Assembly: GCF_003473485.1 (NCBI RefSeq)
Contig: NC_053042.1
Location: 56,135,762 to 56,199,761, forward strand
Direction of reading: 5' to 3'
DNA length: 64,000 bases
Source: Medicago truncatula
Lineage: Eukaryota > Streptophyta > Magnoliopsida > Fabales > Fabaceae
Shown here in pieces: positions 1 through 8,819 of this stretch. Made by a program: the position numbers and the translations under genes. The notes under the pieces were generated by a model. It made no database searches, was not told the origin of the DNA, and saw only the letters and a list, made by a program, of their open reading frames with translations. The first letter of the stretch is position 1; each line of letters starts with the position of its first letter.

Positions 1-98
1 AAAACAATAGTAATTATATACAAATTTAATACTACAACCAACTTTATTAATCTCCGCAATTTTGGCAAAAAGCTCTTATATTTAGGGACGGAGGTAGT
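1..98. mobile_element. Stowaway-type MITE, right end, cut by window edge
   Basis: The segment ends in an inverted copy of the CTCCCTCCGTCCC-type terminus (here GGGACGGAGGTAG) followed by TA, as in Stowaway (Tc1/mariner-derived) MITEs. The left end lies outside the window. Confidence 0.6.
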
Positions 99-143
99 AA
101 CTGAATATACATGTTATTGACAAATTTAATGTAATAATTACTA

Positions 144-419
144 CTCCTTTCGTCTCACAATAATTGTCTTTTTAGTATTTTTTTCTTTTTCTTAAAATAA
201 TTGTCACTTTACAATATCAATGCAACATTTATTATTTTTTTTCTCATTATTATACCCTTATTTAATGAATTTCATTCAACTTAACTACTCCACTAACTAC
301 AATTAATAAGGGTATTTTAATAAATGACATTAAATTTACCATCGTAATCAACCAAATTAATCATTTCCTTCATAATCGTGCACAAACCTTAAACGATAAT
401 AATTTAGAGACGGAGGGAG
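144..419. mobile_element. Stowaway-type MITE
   Basis: Left terminus CTCCTTTCGTCTC and right terminus GAGACGGAGGGAG are inverted repeats, flanked on both sides by the dinucleotide TA. About 276 bp, non-coding. Members of this family recur through the window and differ internally. Confidence 0.8.
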
Positions 420-518
420 TAAATATTTTAATCTGATCGTTGAAATCTTACACATAAGAATAGAGGTAGTATGTTTGTCAAAAAAATAAAATAAATAGAG
501 GTAGTATATTTTAAAATT

Positions 519-695
519 GGAGAATGCTAATCTTTGGGGCAGTGGTTAAGCATCAAAACAAGTAAGCTTTAATGAAAAAAGTTGTGTAATCATTACTAGA
601 TCAAGAGTAACATCTTAATTTTCTAAGACAAAATTTCAATTTATAGATTTTTTAATCATTGCCCTGAGGCCTGAGGGCACTGGTTAGCAAGACCC
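519..695. mobile_element. Short MITE with GGCACTGGTTA-type subterminal palindromes
   Basis: The ends are inverted (left GGAGAATGCTAATC, right GGTTAGCAAGACCC) and each is followed inward by a GGCACTGGTTA-like motif. A 9-bp direct repeat, TTTAAAATT, flanks the element at 510-518 and 696-704. Related copies lie at 2504-2691 and 6280-6445, with a fragment near 20220. No coding capacity. The superfamily is uncertain: the TSD length suggests a Mutator- or hAT-like source. Confidence 0.7.
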
Positions 696-881
696 TTTAA
701 AATTTTAAAAAATTTATACACCAACAAAATTTTATCACACTTTCAAAAAAAAAAAAAACATGTTTTATCCCACTAAATAAAATCGATTGCATAAATAAAA
801 CGATGTCATAATATTTTATCAAATAAAAATATATATATTTCAAACGTTTCATCGTGTGCGTGTCCATTTTTGTCGCCACCT

Positions 882-889
882 CTATTTAT
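882..889 (+). promoter_or_regulatory. Putative TATA box of the S-protein homologue
   Basis: CTATTTATAG lies about 65 bp upstream of the ATG at 954. The same upstream block recurs before the pseudogene copy (about 6970), where the motif reads CTATTTGTAG. Position and composition are the only support. Confidence 0.35.
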
Positions 890-953
890 AGTTGTATGCT
901 AATTAGTGAAGGTCAATAGAGAAATCAATGAATAATTAACATTCAACAAAAAG

Positions 954-1355
954 ATGAAGAACGTTGATTATTTATATCTCTTACTTCTTCTTATAGGGAG
1001 TATCAATGACTTAGCGTTCTCAAATTCTCTCAAATCTATTGACAGAAACAAAAACACAATCTTGTTTTCTATTTACAATCGTATGTCTGGTAAGGACGTG
1101 GAATTCTATTTCAACAGCTTAATTACTACTCGAACGATTTTGTCTCCTGGAGAAATGATAACTGAAACGTCGAATCTTGATCCCAAAACATGTTCAATCT
1201 ATATGAATCAATTTTGTACCTCTTTTCATGTGTACGATCCTAAGATTGATGGAAACAATCATGACATAGTTTTTATGGTAACTAACAATGGTGTGTTTTA
1301 CAGTTTGGATGATAGCGGCATATGGAGTCGTAAGTCAACTTGGTATCACTGTTAA
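954..1355 (+). CDS. S-protein homologue (plant self-incompatibility S1 family), secreted
   Basis: Intronless ORF of 133 aa. Residues 1-23 form a signal peptide with a leucine-rich core (YLYLLLLLIG), so the mature protein should be about 110 aa and secreted. The family match rests on the C-terminal half: a CSIYMNQFCTSFHVYDP block, then HDIVFMVTNNGVFYS and GIWSRKSTW. These correspond to the FDVYD and W.V..DGIY/W..... signatures of the Papaver S1 (PrsS)-like family. It is divergent: only three cysteines remain after the signal region, and the usual C.W.F-type strand is poorly kept. The start is fixed by the signal peptide. In other species the family includes the Papaver stigma determinant, but most members are uncharacterised small secreted ligands; no specific role can be assigned here. 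A decayed paralogue lies at 8051-8705. Confidence 0.75.
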   Translation: MKNVDYLYLLLLLIGSINDLAFSNSLKSIDRNKNTILFSIYNRMSGKDVEFYFNSLITTRTILSPGEMITETSNLDPKTCSIYMNQFCTSFHVYDPKIDGNNHDIVFMVTNNGVFYSLDDSGIWSRKSTWYHC

Positions 1356-1532
1356 TCTCTCTTCTTTTACCAATAAATGAAGGGTTCTTATTATTCTACT
1401 ATATGGTGTTACAGTGTGGAACCTTAATGTTAATTTACATGAATGAAGAGTGTTCTATTTATGCATAATATATATATATATTTTTTTTACTTGCAATTTG
1501 CTAGGAAGATAGAAATCTAAAAAAATAGAGGA

Positions 1533-1735
1533 ATCTATTAGTCCCAAAAGCTGGACACTAAACTTCCTACATATAATAATATTTCGAATTTCAGTTCTCA
1601 ACTCATACCAAGCGTACTCAATTTCCTAAAGAAAAAAGAATCTATTAGTCACAGAAGCTAAACACTAAACATCCTACATAATAATATTTCGAATTTCTCA
1701 ACTCATACCACGCTTACTCAATTTCCCTTACTTTT
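1533..1735 (+). repeat. Tandem duplication (about 100-bp unit) downstream of the S-protein gene
   Basis: Two consecutive units share a block reading 'gaatctattagtc...ctaaacactaaac...cctacat...aatatttcgaatttc...ctcaactcatacca'. A third related unit lies at about 4885-4930 and a fourth at about 8735-8830, downstream of the second S-protein copy. It marks the 3' flank of the duplicated S-protein unit. Confidence 0.7.
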
Positions 1736-1829
1736 ATGTAAATTCATGCGGCGTCTTCTTCGAAATTTAGAAAAAGAAAATTCAGTAATGTGTAGTAGAT
1801 TATAGAAATTTCACATGATGAATAAAATA

Positions 1830-2124
1830 CTCCCTCCGTCCCTATATATAAGATCCTTTTGTCAAAATCACGGGAATTAAGATAGTGGATATTTGTATTA
1901 AAGTTGTTTGTAATGACTATTGTTTTTACAATTTTATCCTTTAAGAAAGAAGGTTAGTTTATGTTTTCAACATGTTATTTATTGTTGATTGAAGAAAAAG
2001 ATGTATAATAAATAGGGGCATGTATGTAAAGAAATAATTAATGTAGTTGGAAATAACAAAGGGGTCTTATAAAAAGGGACAAAAAAAATTCTCAAAAGGG
2101 TCTTATAATTAGGGACGGAGGGAG
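1830..2124. mobile_element. Stowaway-type MITE, full length
   Basis: Terminal inverted repeats begin CTCCCTCCGTCCCTA and end in AGGGACGGAGGGAG, with TA on both flanks (1828-1829 and 2125-2126). The TIR extends inward (TATAAGATCCTTTTG against CAAAAGGGTCTTATA). About 295 bp. Confidence 0.85.
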
Positions 2125-2236
2125 TATAAATTTCCAAGTTTTCTGTGCTTAAAAGTTAATATTCAATTCGTATTTTGTTGAAAAATTATAAATTGTTATG
2201 AGAAATATTTGTATACTATTATAAACATATTTATAG

Positions 2237-2318
2237 TCATCGTGAGTTTAACTCAGTTAGTAGAGACAATAAATAAAATGTGCAAAATCTGAGATTCGAA
2301 TCATGGCAAAAAAAAAAA
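2237..2318 (+). mobile_element. tRNA-derived SINE, 5' part with short A tail
   Basis: A-box-like TTTAACTCAGTTAGTAG and B-box-like GATTCGAATC precede a run of A. It belongs to the same family as 2737-2869, 5210-5344, 5501-5587, 12401-12493 and 63582-63724. Confidence 0.6.
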
Positions 2319-2503
2319 TCTTTATAAAAATTTATTCAAAAATATGAAAGATGCATATTAGTTGACTTAAAGAAGAGACCAAGTGCAAAAATATTCGGTG
2401 GAGCAAAACAAAGTTCAAATTTTTTAGAACCACTAAGAATGAAATTTGAAATTTTTACAAGGACCAACAACTAAATATGAATTGCCCTTATATGATATAA
2501 TAA

Positions 2504-2691
2504 GGGAAATGCTAAACGGTACCTCGGGTACTGATTACTAAAAAAAAAATTATATAGTAGTTAATGCATTGAAATTGTGTAATTAATTTATAAAATGTCA
2601 AAAGCAATTTTCTTTTATGGTAATAATTTCCTTTTTTTGGTATGCTTAACCAGTGCCCCAGGGACACCGGTTAGCATGACGTAATTTACCC
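2504..2691. mobile_element. Short MITE with GGCACTGGTTA-type subterminal palindromes
   Basis: Starts GGGAAATGCTAA and ends with CCAGTGCCCCAGGGACACCGGTTAG-like palindromic sequence (split here by its centre) and a terminal GGG-rich inverse. Same family as 519-695. Flanking repeats are AT-rich and ambiguous. Confidence 0.55.
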
Positions 2692-2736
2692 AATAATAAT
2701 GCATTTTTATTGAAAGATTGAAAAACACTATCATTG

Positions 2737-2869
2737 TCCCCACGAGTTTAACTTAATTAGTATTAACATTGCATAATATATGCAGGGACCGGGTTCAAAC
2801 CCCAAACACCTCACTTCTCCACATTTAAAATATGTGAGCTTTAGTCGCTAGACCATTTGACAAAAAAAA
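2737..2869 (+). mobile_element. Full-length tRNA-derived SINE
   Basis: Head CCACGAGTTTAACTTAATTAG resembles a tRNA 5' half with A box; GGGTTCAAACCCC is a B box 43 bp later. An unrelated body and an A-run follow. The flanks (ACTATCATTG left, ACTTTCATTA right) look like an aged target-site duplication. The copy at 5210-5344 shares the body. Confidence 0.75.
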
Positions 2870-3026
2870 TACTTTCATTATACATATTAAACATTTAATA
2901 TCGGTCTAATGCATCCCCAACGGAGCTCCTCCTCCATTTGGATGCATGATTTTATTATTATTTAATAATTTTTATGTTATGTTATAACTGATTCATTTGA
3001 CCACTTCACATATATTAAGAAAAATA

Positions 3027-3458
3027 CACCCCCTCCTTTCAAAATTGTATGTCACTTTGCAACAACAAAAAATATTGTCTCAAATTGTAGGTCATTTTAG
3101 AACATCTATAAAATATTACTCCCTCCGTCCCTCAATAACTGAGTTATTTGCAAAAAAAAAAAATAGTGTCCTAAAATAACTAGGTCATTTTACTTTTCAA
3201 TACAATATTAATTACTTTTTTTCTTTTATAACTCTAATTAATGTTACTTTCACAACTTACAATTCAATATATTTCACTTTACATTTATGGTAGTAAAGAA
3301 TGCATCAATACTTAACAAGAGCACTTAAAATCATTTTTCTCTCTTCTTCATTTATACATTTGTCTTAATGTGTGTGAAAAGAAAAAATGGCTCAGCTAAT
3401 TTGGGACGAAGGGTGTAATATTTTGAGACTTATAACTTGAGACGGATTAAAGAGGGAG
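3027..3458. mobile_element. Stowaway-type MITE interrupted by a second Stowaway
   Basis: The outer element begins CACCCCCTCCTTTC and ends AAAGAGGGAG, with TA on both sides (3025-3026, 3459-3460). It is split by the inner element at 3119-3415. The outer halves, 'attgtaggtcattttag' and 'gagacttataacttgagac', are complementary to the expected Stowaway ends. Confidence 0.7.
3119..3415. mobile_element. Inner Stowaway-type MITE nested in 3027-3458
   Basis: CTCCCTCCGTCCCTCAATAA on the left, TTGGGACGAAGGGTG on the right, TA on both flanks. About 297 bp. It must be younger than the element it splits. Confidence 0.75.
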
Positions 3459-3534
3459 TACTATGTCAACATAATCACCCTTATCAACTAATGGTGTGCT
3501 CGTTTTTTCTACATTACCTCTTGATGAATTTGGG

Positions 3535-3885
3535 GTAATTTACCATTATCAAATAATAAAATCATATTTTCATCTTTATTCTTATAATCAATTACCATTT
3601 TCATCTCAAGAACATTAAACTTCTTCATCTCCTTCATTTAACAAGTGATCTCCATCTAATTTGTTCTATAATCGAATTATATTTACCATCAGGGTAAATT
3701 ACCCTCAGATCATCAAGGGATAATGAAAGCATCACCAAAATGATTTTTTCTTCTTACAATTAGTTATCATTTTCTTCTCAAAAACATCAAACTTCTTCAT
3801 TTTCTTCATTCGACATGTAATTTTTATCTCTTTCGTTTCATAATCAAATCATATTTGTCATTAGAGATGAATTACCTCCAATTCA
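3535..3885 (+). repeat. Tandem duplication, about 180-bp unit
   Basis: Two successive units share the order 'ataatcaattaccattttc...aacattaaacttcttcatc...cttcattt...atttaccatcagg' (about 3560-3715) and 'acaattagttatcattttc...aacatcaaacttcttcatt...cttcattc...atttgtcattaga' (about 3745-3885). Divergence is substantial, so it is old. Confidence 0.6.
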
Positions 3886-3893
3886 TTGAGTCC

Positions 3894-4039
3894 GGGTATG
3901 CTCCATTTACCATCAGCTTTATTTACCCCATTTAGGGTCTTGGATGAATGACACGTGGCACAAATGAATTCAATGGTTCAGATTAAAAATAAACAAAATA
4001 TTAGGAGTAAATAGAGTTGATGGTAAATGGAGCATACAC
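3894..4039. mobile_element. MITE with about 30-bp terminal inverted repeats
   Basis: Left end GGTATGCTCCATTTACCATC and right end GATGGTAAATGGAGCATAC are inverted copies enclosing about 100 bp of non-coding DNA. Target duplication not resolved. Confidence 0.7.
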
Positions 4040-5209
4040 TCCAATTTATTAAGGGGTAATGTAGGTCTCATGTTGTATTATGTAAAGAGAAAACTGTTGT
4101 ATTATGTAAAGAGAAAACTATTGAATTGTGAGTGATGCATGTAAGATTAATTAGATGGTTATAATTGGAGAAAAAGAAATTAACATTTCACCCAAACTTA
4201 AATGTCATTTATTTTGAGTCAACTTCTTTTACAAAGTTGTCATTCATTGCAAGTCAAAAGAAGTGTCTTATAAAGCACTCCAACAAATGTATACGTAAGT
4301 CTTTCTTTTAATTTACTACTCCTATTTTTTATTTATAGACAAAGTAGTACGTAATAAGTATATCACTTAAAACTCTCACACAACAATAAGGTCTTGAATT
4401 TAAACTCTCAATTAAAGTATCTTATCTTGTAACGTCAACATGCCCGGTTGTGCTTTATCTTACTAAAGTGTGAGTCATTTTTTGTTTTTTTGTAGAAACT
4501 AAGCCAGTCTTTATGCTAGCTTGATGATATTCCAACCTTTCATCAAATTATTTATTTAAGTATAATCTTTATTGCAGATCTTACAAATGATAGAAAGAAC
4601 AAATTATAGAGTTCTTTCAAAAAAAAAAAAAAAACAAATTGTAGAGTTACTTTTACTCGTTAAGTATAATTGAGGTAATGGTTGATTGTCTTTGCACGGG
4701 TGTAATCTTGTACATGCTCTAAGAAGAAAAATAAAGATATTGCTAAGTACGTACCACCGTATTTCCCCAAAAAAAAAAATAGGGAACTATATTTCCCCAT
4801 TTTATGTGTTTATTTGAGTATGTGTTAACCAATAATATATAATAATCTTTTTACATATACTTTCAAAAAAAAAAAATCTTCCTACACATTAATCTTTTGA
4901 ATTTGTCAACTCATACCACCTGAACTCAACTTTGCCCGACTTTTAGTCCATGCTTATAAGTAAATTCATGTGTATTTTTCAAAATTTTGAAGAAAAAAAT
5001 CTCAGTCATGTTTAGTATATTATAGAAATCTCACATGTGGAAGCTTAATTTTTTTTAACTAAGGATGAATAAAATATGAATTTTAAGATTTTAGCGCTTA
5101 CTTTTTTTAAAGAATCGCTTAAAAATTCAGATTTAATATCGTCGCGGTGCATCTCCAATGAAACTCCTCCATTTCGATGCGTGAATGGAATATGTATGTA
5201 CACATAATT

Positions 5210-5344
5210 CTTTTTTTGTCAAGTAGTCTGGTGGTTAGTACTCACACAATTAAATGTAAAAAAATTGGAATATCCGGGATTCGAACTCCGACCTCTACAT
5301 AAAATATGCATTGTCCATGCCAAATGAGCTAAGCTCACGAGGAC
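5210..5344 (-). mobile_element. Full-length tRNA-derived SINE, minus strand
   Basis: On the minus strand: GTCCTCGTGAGCTTAGCTCA head, A box TAGCTCATTTGGC, B box GAGTTCGAATCCC, body, then an A-run. The 9-bp repeat CACATAATT flanks it exactly (5201-5209 and 5345-5353). The paralogous position near 2955 lacks the insertion. Confidence 0.85.
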
Positions 5345-5500
5345 CACATAATTTATTATTATTTAATATTTTCTATGTTTCGTAATAAGTGATTCATGTG
5401 ACTACTTCACCCTTATCAAGTAATGAGGTATTCACTATTATGATTATTGTAAAAAGAAAGATATTGAATTGTAAGTGATGCATCTAAGGTTAATTAGATG

Positions 5501-5587
5501 TCGTCGTGAGCTTAGTTCAGTTGGCAGAGACAATGTATAAAATATGCAAGGTCTGGGGTTCAAATTCTGACCACCACAAAAAAAAAA
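5501..5587 (+). mobile_element. tRNA-derived SINE with A tail
   Basis: TCGTCGTGAGCTTAGTTCAG head, GGGGTTCAAATTC B box, about 12 A at the end. AATTAGAT is repeated on both sides (5492-5499 and 5588-5595). The upstream duplicate near 4155 reads TTAATTAGATGGTTATAATT without the insertion. Confidence 0.8.
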
Positions 5588-5715
5588 AATTAGATAGTAA
5601 TTCCAGAAAAATAAATTAATATTTCACTTAAACTTAAATGTCATTTATTTTGAGTCAACTTTTTTTTACAAAGTTGTCATTCATTGTAAGTCCTAAGAAG
5701 TAACTTTTTCTTTAT

Positions 5716-5733
5716 ATAATAATAATAATAATA

Positions 5734-5774
<41 letters not shown>
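5716..5774. repeat. Palindromic (AAT)n/(ATT)n microsatellite
   Basis: About six AAT units run directly into about thirteen ATT units, so the tract is self-complementary and could extrude a hairpin. It lies in the downstream segmental duplicate and is absent at the paralogous site (about 4265). Confidence 0.9.
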
Positions 5775-5775
<1 letters not shown>

Positions 5776-6279
5776 AATAAATTAAACTAGTCCACCCAAA
5801 TTTACATCGGGGAAAATCGAACATGAGACCTTTAAAAAAAATCTCTAAAGTCTCAGGCCAACATTATCAAACCAACTCAAATGGATTAGAAAAGATATCT
5901 TATAAAACACTCCGACAAATGTACTAAATGAGTTTATCTTTTAATTTATTTTTTAACTGTAGACAAAATAATAAGTATCACTTGAAACTCAATACACACA
6001 ACAATAAGGTCTTGAATTTAAACTCGAGTTAAAGTATCTTACCTAGTAATATCAACATGGCCGGTCGTGCTATAGTATCATCCTGAGTGTGAGTCGATTT
6101 TTTTTGTGTACAAACTAAATCTATCTTATGTTAGCCTGATATTCTTACATTTCAACAATTATTTATTTAATTATAAACTTTATTGCCTGTCTTAAAAATG
6201 CCATAGAGAAGAAATTATAGAGTTCTTTCAAAAAATAAATTCTAGAGTTACTTTTACTCGTTAAGTATAATTAAGATAA

Positions 6280-6445
6280 AAGAAATATTAATCAGCACTG
6301 GTTAAGGAAGCCAAAAGAAGAAAGTGAAAATAAAAAAAAATACTTTTTAATCTTTTAATGCATTGATTATACAGTTTTCAATGCAAATATTATTATATTT
6401 GCTTCCTTAACTAGTGCCATGGGGACACTGGTTAACATGATTCTC
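6280..6445. mobile_element. Short MITE with GGCACTGGTTA-type subterminal palindromes
   Basis: Contains ATCAGCACTGGTTAAGG near the left end and GGGGACACTGGTTAACATG near the right end. AAGATAA is repeated at 6273-6279 and 6446-6452. The upstream duplicate near 4675 shows the uninterrupted site (TTGAGGTAATGGTTGATTG). Confidence 0.7.
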
Positions 6446-7047
6446 AAGATAATGATTGAGTGTTTATTTGGCCCTAATTCAAAAACACGGTCTAGTCTTC
6501 TAAATGCTTTAAGAAGAAAAAAAATAAAGACATTACTAAGGACTATCATATTTTCATTGTGTTTATTTAAGTATATGTTAATGAATAACAAAAAGAAAGT
6601 CATAAGATATATTAATTATTATTCACAAAAGTACGTCTAATTAAGTTAAAAGAATAACCAGCAAATAAAATTAAATAAAAGGAATAAAAAACTCCAATCT
6701 TTTCCCACTCTTGAAAACTGAGAGATAGTCTTGAAAAAAAAGAATGTACGTTATTAACAAATTACATAATTTTTATATTTTGATCATCGAAATCTTATGC
6801 ACAAGATAAGAGGTAGTACATTTTAAAATTTGTAACTTTTTATACTACAATAACCAAATTTTATTCCCCTTTAAAAAAATAAGCAAGTTGTATCTCACTA
6901 ACCGGAGTCAGTTATATAGATTTTTTATAATCCAAAAAACATCAAATATTTCCTTGTGTGTTTGTCGTTGCCTCTATTTGTAGTTGTATGTTGATTAAGA
7001 ACAGTGAATAGAGAAATCAATCAATAATTAATATTCGGCAAAAAAAT

Positions 7048-8050
7048 TGTTGGATATTTGTATATTGGCTTTGTTTTTGCCTAAAACAAATATTCAAGTG
7101 AGATGTTGAACACGATGTGCCAACATCCTTGCATGGTTCAGTTGACCTGCACCTTGCCTTGTTTTACGCACGCACTATTTTATTTAAGGAATCAACGTCT
7201 TTATTTTTGTTGGTCAAGCTGCGTGTTTTTAGCACATTATCAGATCATTTGTGATTTCCTAAGAATGTGCTATCTACTTAGGAAAGTTCGAAGGTGATCA
7301 GGATGTTCCTAATAATGTGCCTACATATTAGGAGTTTCCTTTTCTGGTTCTGTTGTTTTTGTGAAATAGATCACCGATTGTTCTGAAGCCCAACAAAGTT
7401 TACTGACCCGTATTGCTTCAGTATTTAAACAAGACTGGAAGAACTAGAGAATCATTCAAGCCGTCATTTTGAAGAATATATTGTTTAAGGTTTTGAGTCT
7501 GTTATTTGTGAGTCTTTCGTGTATCATCTTGATGCATGTTTAGAACTGTGTTTGAGTTAAAATTTATGCACTACTCTGAAGCTTTTAAGCAAAGAGTTAG
7601 GTAGTTTGTAAACTGCACCAAAGCTATGAAGCACGGTGTTTAGTTGTTTTGTTTTGAAGGCAACTTCATTTGATTGTGTTTGTATATTGAGAATCACAGG
7701 GGCTGTGATCATTTGTAAGGGAGTGGGATGAGATCTCAGATCTAGGAGTTCCTAGGTTGAAGTCAGTACGGGTAGATCCTATGTCATATAGTGCGAACGA
7801 GGAGTTTACTGAAAGCTATTGAATAAGGACTGTACTAGTGGATTTTCTTCCTGACTCGGTAGCCTCCAGAGTAGGTGACGTTGCACCGAACTGGGTTAAC
7901 AAACTCACTGTGACTTTTACTTTTCTGTTTATTGTTTTACTTGTCTTATGTTAGCTTAATGTTCCAAACATATTGTTCAACATCTATTTCTGTGTAATTG
8001 GTGTTGAAACATCGCGAAGAACATTGTAAATCTAACGTGCCAGAATTTCA
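7048..8050. mobile_element. Solo LTR, Ty1-copia SIRE/Maximus-like
   Basis: About 1.0 kb block with LTR-type ends (TGTTGG at the left, TTTCA at the right) and 5-bp flanks that agree at four of five positions (AAAAT, AAGAT). The internal sequence resembles the long LTRs of legume SIRE-type copia elements. No internal coding region or second LTR is present, so it is most simply a solo LTR left by recombination. It separates the second S-protein copy from its upstream region. Relatively old. Confidence 0.65.
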
Positions 8051-8705
8051 AAGATGAAGAATACTCTTTAACGGTTTAGCGTTCTCAAATTTTCTCAATA
8101 AATTCACAATGCCTATCCATTTCGAATCCAATTCTACTGACAGAAACAACAACACAATCTTCTTGAACAGAAGCCTAAATAAAAATGATTTAAACATGCA
8201 CATTAAAATATATATTATTTACTTATTTAAAAAAATATACATTGTTTATATTAGAAAATAGCTTAATTATTTTTATTTTACTTTTTCTCACTCATGTGAG
8301 TGGGGCCAAATCCTTTTTATTTGAACTTGTGACTAAGTAAATATTGCTCCAATATTGTTCACGGTTACGATCCTAAGATTTATGGAAACCATCGTGACAT
8401 AGTTTTTGGAGAAATGATATATATACAACCATTTTTTAATAATTTTTGTGACAACTTTCTCTCTCATACTCACATTATATTTTTACTTTATCTTTCTATT
8501 GCTTTGATTTTCGTATCAATACATAATTTTATTTGTAAAAAGATGGTTGTCCATGTGATTGTCAATCACATTGATATTTAAATAACATTGCTCTAATTTT
8601 TATAGCAACTGACGGTGTGTGTTATTGTTCGGGTGATAATAGGATATGGAATCAAAAGACTATTAATTTCTTTCTTGTTGACAAGATGCGCGTATCATCA
8701 ATAAA
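8051..8705 (+). pseudogene. S-protein homologue pseudogene
   Basis: Homologous to the gene at 954-1355. The 5' part keeps ATGAAGAA and 'ttagcgttctcaaat' but has lost most of the signal-peptide coding sequence and has an early stop. Later pieces read DRNNNTIFLNR, then VHGYDPKIYGNHRDIVF (about 8358-8408), then ATDGVCYCSGDNRIW (about 8605-8650). The pieces are separated by about 160 bp and about 190 bp of AT-rich inserted DNA. It cannot encode a full protein. The LTR at 7048-8050 sits between it and the paralogous promoter region (about 6770-7040). Confidence 0.8.
8407..8600. mobile_element. Probable MITE-like insertion inside the S-protein pseudogene
   Basis: About 190 bp interrupts the paralogous coding order between IVF and the ATDGV block. 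It is AT-rich, non-coding, and absent from the 954-1355 gene. The ends are not resolved, so the element class is uncertain. Confidence 0.4.
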
Positions 8706-8819
8706 TGTTTCTTATTATTGTAAGAGAAACTAAACGTTAAACTTCCTACATACTGGTCCTTTGAATTTCTCAATTCATACTAGTCCTTTGAACTTCCTAC
8801 ATACTAGTCCTTTGAATTT

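Larger units (their letters stand above)
1670..4837 (+). repeat. Segmental duplication, upstream copy
   Basis: Blocks at about 1690-1815, 2894-3000, 4117-4260, 4380-4470 and 4550-4830 recur in the same order at about 4885-5060, 5131-5420, 5461-5700, 5998-6100 and 6165-6590. Shared landmarks include 'ttgaattgtgagtgatgcat' and 'acttttactcgttaagtata'. Extra DNA between blocks is mostly inserted MITEs and SINEs. No protein-coding capacity is seen in the unit apart from the S-protein gene just upstream. Confidence 0.7.
4885..6590 (+). repeat. Segmental duplication, downstream copy
   Basis: Partner of the segment at 1670-4837 (landmarks listed there). This copy carries three insertions missing from the upstream copy: a SINE at 5210-5344, a SINE at 5501-5587 and a MITE at 6280-6445. 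It also has an (AAT)n/(ATT)n tract. No gene is seen within it. Confidence 0.7.

Noticed and set aside
5716-5774. CRISPR-like or satellite array
   Set aside because: Simple trinucleotide repeats with no spacers; microsatellite only.
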